Below, piece after piece: positions 61,352 through 64,000 of a stretch of 64,000 nt of DNA. The position numbers and the translations under genes were made by a program. This stretch comes from Rhodoferax sp. (GTDB taxonomy: Bacteria > Pseudomonadota > Gammaproteobacteria > Burkholderiales > Burkholderiaceae_C), in assembly GCF_013297935.1 (NCBI RefSeq), contig NZ_JAAFIX010000006.1, forward strand, positions 1 through 64,000, given 5' to 3'. The number at the start of each line of letters is the position of its first letter. Positions within the stretch are counted from its first letter, which is position 1. A model generated the notes under the pieces. It did not search any database and had not been told where the DNA came from. It was given only the letters and a program-made list of their open reading frames with translations.

Positions 61352-64000
61352 ACATCTCTGAACATTTCATCCGCCGTCCGGTGATGACGGTGCTGCTCAA
61401 CCTTGCCATCGTCATGGCGGGGGTGATTGGGTTTCGCAGCATTCCGGTGGCCGCATTGCCGAGTTATGACACGCCGGTGATCAACGTCTCCGCCTCGCTG
61501 GCTGGTGCCAGCCCGGAGACCATGGCCACCGCAGTGGCGCTGCCGCTCGAAAAGCAGTTCCAGACTGTGCCGGGACTGAAAACGATCAGCTCCACCAGCA
61601 CACTCGGCAGCACCTCGCTGACCCTGGAGTTTGAGGAGTCCCGCAACATCGACGCCGCTGCGGTAGACGTGCAGGCCGCCTTGCTGCGCGCCCAGCGCGC
61701 ATTGCCCAGCGACATGACCAACCCGCCGTCGTATCGCAAGGTGAACCCTGCGGACGCACCGGTGTTGCTGGTGGCGCTGCAATCCCCCTCTTTGTCGCCG
61801 GCGGAGCTGCAAGACTATGCAGAGCACCTGATCGTGCCCACGCTCTCGACCGTGAACGGGGTGGCGCAGGTCAACGTGTTCGGGTCCAAGCGCTACGCGG
61901 TGCGGGTGCGGGTGCAGCCACAGGCGCTGGTCGCCCGCAACATCGGGCTGGACGAAATCAGTGCCGCCCTGCGAGCCGCCAACGTGAACACGCCTGTGGG
62001 CACCTTGGAGGGACCCAAGCAAACCTTGGTGCTGCAGGCCAACAAGCAACTGCGCTCGGCAGAAGAGTTTGCAGCCTTGATTGTCAGCACAAAAGGCGGC
62101 AACCCGGTGCGTCTGCGCGATGTCGCTGTCGTGGAAGACAGTCTGGAAACGCTCAAAAGCTGGGCCACCCTGAACGGCGAACCTTCCATCACCTTGGCGG
62201 TGCAACGCCAGCCGGGTGCCAATACGGTGCAAGTGGTCGACTCTATCCGCGCTGCCCTGCCGGCCTTGCAGTCCCAGATGCCGGCCTCCGTCAAGCTCAC
62301 GCCGGTGAACGACCGCTCCTTGTCCGTGCGCGAGGCTTTGCACGATGTGACCCTGACTCTGGCTGGGACTATTGTTCTGGTCGTGCTGGTCATCTTCTTG
62401 TTTTTGCGCCGCTTTGTGGCCACCGTGATTCCTGCACTTTCATTGCCGGTGTCCCTCATGGGGGCAGTGGCCTTGCTGTGGGGCCTGAACTACAGCCTCG
62501 ACAACATCTCACTGCTCGGGCTGACCTTGGCGGTGGGGCTGGTAGTGGACGACGCCATCGTGGTGCTGGAGAACATCATCCGCCACGTGGAAAAAGGCGA
62601 GAACGCGTTTCAGGCCGCCTTGCGCGGTGCGCGTGAAGTCGGCTTCACCATCATCTCGATTTCGGTGTCGTTGATTGCGGTGTTCATTCCCATCTTCTTC
62701 ATGCCCGGCGTGATCGGCCTGTTGTTCCACGAGTTTGCCGTGGTGGTGGGCTTATCGATTGTGGTGTCTGCATTTGTGTCGCTGACCCTGGTGCCCATGC
62801 TGGCCAGCCGCTTCTTGAAAGACGAAGCGCACATGAAGCGCCCCGGTGTGGTGGTGCGCAGTTTCGAGCGCGCCTTCAACGCCACCTTGGCCGGCTACAC
62901 CCGCATGCTGGATCTGGCGCTCGCGCACCGCTGGGTGATTTTGGCGATTGCGCTCTCTACCTTTGTGGCTACCGCGTGGCTACTGCAAGTGATTCCCAAG
63001 GGCTTCTTCCCGGAAGAAGACATCGGCCAGATCCAGGTCACGACCGAGGCCGCAGAAGACACCTCATTCACCGCCATGGTGGCCTTGCAAGAGCGTGCCG
63101 CTGAAATCATCCGCAAAGACCCGAACGTGGCCATGGTGAGCTCGTTCAATGGCGGCAATGGCGCGCAGAACACCGGCCGCATGTTTGTGACACTCAAGCC
63201 CCAGTCCGAACGCGAGCCCATGAAAAAAGTGGTGGAAGGCCTGCGAAAGAAGTTGCGTGGCGTGGCCGGCATCAACGTGTTCATGCGCCCCACCCAGAAC
63301 TTGCAGCTGGGCGGCCGCCAGAGCAAGGCGCAGTACCAGTACATCCTGCAAAGTATCCGGGCCGACGAGCTCAGCACCTGGGCCCAAAAGCTGCAGGAAA
63401 AGCTGCGCACGGACCCGGTGTTCCGCGACGTGACCAGCGACTCCCAGCTGCGTGGTTTGCAGGCGCAACTCAAGATCGACCGTGACCGTGCCAACTCTCT
63501 GGGCGTGTCGGTGGACAGCATCCGCACCGCCCTGTTCAGTGCCTTCGGCGAGCGCCAGGTCTCCACCATTTACCTGCCGACCGATAGCTACCAGGTCATC
63601 ATGGAGGTGGCCCCCGAGGCCAAGCAGGACGAGTCTGCCATTAACGGCATTTATGTCCGCTCCAGCACTGGTGCTCTGGTGCCCCTGAGCAGCTTCACCA
63701 CGGTGGAGCGTTCGGTAGGCCCGACCTCCATCAACCACGTGGGCCAATTGCAAGCGGTCACGGTGTCGTTCAACCTGGCGCCCGGGGCTGCCTTGGGAGA
63801 CGCCACCGCGCGGATCGATGCTGCCCGCGAGGCCATCCAGATGCCAAGCTCCATCATCAGCAGCTACGGTGGCGATGCTGCCGTCTTCAAAAACTCGCAA
63901 GGCAGCCAGGCGATCCTGATCGTTGCGGCGCTGCTGGTGATTTATGTGTTGCTGGGGGTGCTGTACGAGAGCTATATCCACCCCATCACCATCCTGGCCG
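61348..64000 (+). CDS. RND family multidrug efflux pump (3' end missing)
   Basis: 884 codons are present before the window edge. The start is MNISEHFIRRPVMTVLLNLA, an MdtB/MdtC-type N-terminus. The pump's proton-relay Asp pair is in GLVVDDAIVVLENIIRHVE. Other RND landmarks are LEKQFQTVPGLKTISSTSTLGST and FIPIFFMPGVIGLLFHEFA. The full protein should be about 1030-1050 residues, so roughly 150 are missing. It works with the adaptor before it; the substrate is probably hydrophobic or amphiphilic. Confidence 0.92.
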   Translation, partial: MNISEHFIRRPVMTVLLNLAIVMAGVIGFRSIPVAALPSYDTPVINVSASLAGASPETMATAVALPLEKQFQTVPGLKTISSTSTLGSTSLTLEFEESRNIDAAAVDVQAALLRAQRALPSDMTNPPSYRKVNPADAPVLLVALQSPSLSPAELQDYAEHLIVPTLSTVNGVAQVNVFGSKRYAVRVRVQPQALVARNIGLDEISAALRAANVNTPVGTLEGPKQTLVLQANKQLRSAEEFAALIVSTKGGNPVRLRDVAVVEDSLETLKSWATLNGEPSITLAVQRQPGANTVQVVDSIRAALPALQSQMPASVKLTPVNDRSLSVREALHDVTLTLAGTIVLVVLVIFLFLRRFVATVIPALSLPVSLMGAVALLWGLNYSLDNISLLGLTLAVGLVVDDAIVVLENIIRHVEKGENAFQAALRGAREVGFTIISISVSLIAVFIPIFFMPGVIGLLFHEFAVVVGLSIVVSAFVSLTLVPMLASRFLKDEAHMKRPGVVVRSFERAFNATLAGYTRMLDLALAHRWVILAIALSTFVATAWLLQVIPKGFFPEEDIGQIQVTTEAAEDTSFTAMVALQERAAEIIRKDPNVAMVSSFNGGNGAQNTGRMFVTLKPQSEREPMKKVVEGLRKKLRGVAGINVFMRPTQNLQLGGRQSKAQYQYILQSIRADELSTWAQKLQEKLRTDPVFRDVTSDSQLRGLQAQLKIDRDRANSLGVSVDSIRTALFSAFGERQVSTIYLPTDSYQVIMEVAPEAKQDESAINGIYVRSSTGALVPLSSFTTVERSVGPTSINHVGQLQAVTVSFNLAPGAALGDATARIDAAREAIQMPSSIISSYGGDAAVFKNSQGSQAILIVAALLVIYVLLGVLYESYIHPITILA

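Overview
The window is high-GC, densely packed bacterial DNA. It most likely comes from a betaproteobacterium of the Burkholderiales, probably Comamonadaceae (Rhodoferax/Acidovorax-like). This inference rests on the gene families present (TctB/TRAP transport, a cydPABX operon, CcoG, the guanidine-carboxylase operon) and on a dispersed AT-containing repeat family with AGCTAT and GGGCTAG cores. No tRNA, rRNA, CRISPR array, IS element or prophage was seen. The window looks like ordinary chromosome rich in transport, respiration and nitrogen/sulfur/copper genes.

Layout. 0-4 kb: start of a TctB gene, a DctP-type binding protein, and a divergent histidine kinase/response regulator pair. 4-8.6 kb: a NitT/TauT-type ABC importer behind a sigma-54-like promoter and a RutR-like operator, followed by a RutR-like TetR gene; a pyrimidine or related nitrogen compound is the likely substrate. 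8.7-11.8 kb: a coiled-coil membrane protein, a LysR regulator, a pirin and an F420-reductase-like protein. 11.9-15.7 kb: sulfate importer sbp-cysTWA. 15.9-18.9 kb: MipA-like outer-membrane protein, CopD-like protein, NhaR-like regulator and a cysteine-free IscR-like Rrf2 protein.

18.9-23 kb: a persulfide module (BigR-type ArsR repressor, two YeeE/YedE halves, DUF442 phosphatase/rhodanese-like protein, divergent Blh persulfide dioxygenase), then Dps, a rhodanese and a degenerate metallo-beta-lactamase-fold protein. 23-27.9 kb: the cytochrome bd operon cydPABX-ybgE (including a 39-aa CydX), divergent from a sigma-54 activator with apparent activator sites, an IHF-like site and a -24/-12 promoter in the gap. 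28-32.4 kb: a PhnD-like binding protein broken by an in-frame TGA, a histidine kinase, a small membrane protein and ccoG with an FNR-like box.

32.5-40.6 kb: an RND efflux pump operon that also holds a sulfide:quinone oxidoreductase with all three redox cysteines, a DUF2892 protein, a CsoR-family regulator with atypical ligands, a TolC protein and a small membrane protein. A CsoR-like palindrome sits inside its promoter spacer. 40.6-45.4 kb: a minus-strand copper-resistance operon (His/Cys-rich exported protein, TolC-like protein, multicopper oxidase CopA, cupredoxin, DUF411, CusF-like). 45.5-50 kb: small membrane proteins, two EamA transporters, an orphan sulfate-binding protein and an AraC regulator.

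50-59.8 kb: a guanidine-assimilation operon (ABC importer, two DUF1989 carboxyguanidine deiminase subunits, guanidine/urea carboxylase, allophanate hydrolase). It starts with an NtrC-like dyad and sigma-54 promoter, then a guanidine-I (ykkC) riboswitch. A second, unrelated guanidine-II (mini-ykkC) riboswitch lies inside the operon just before the carboxylase gene. 60-64 kb: a second RND pump, truncated by the window edge.
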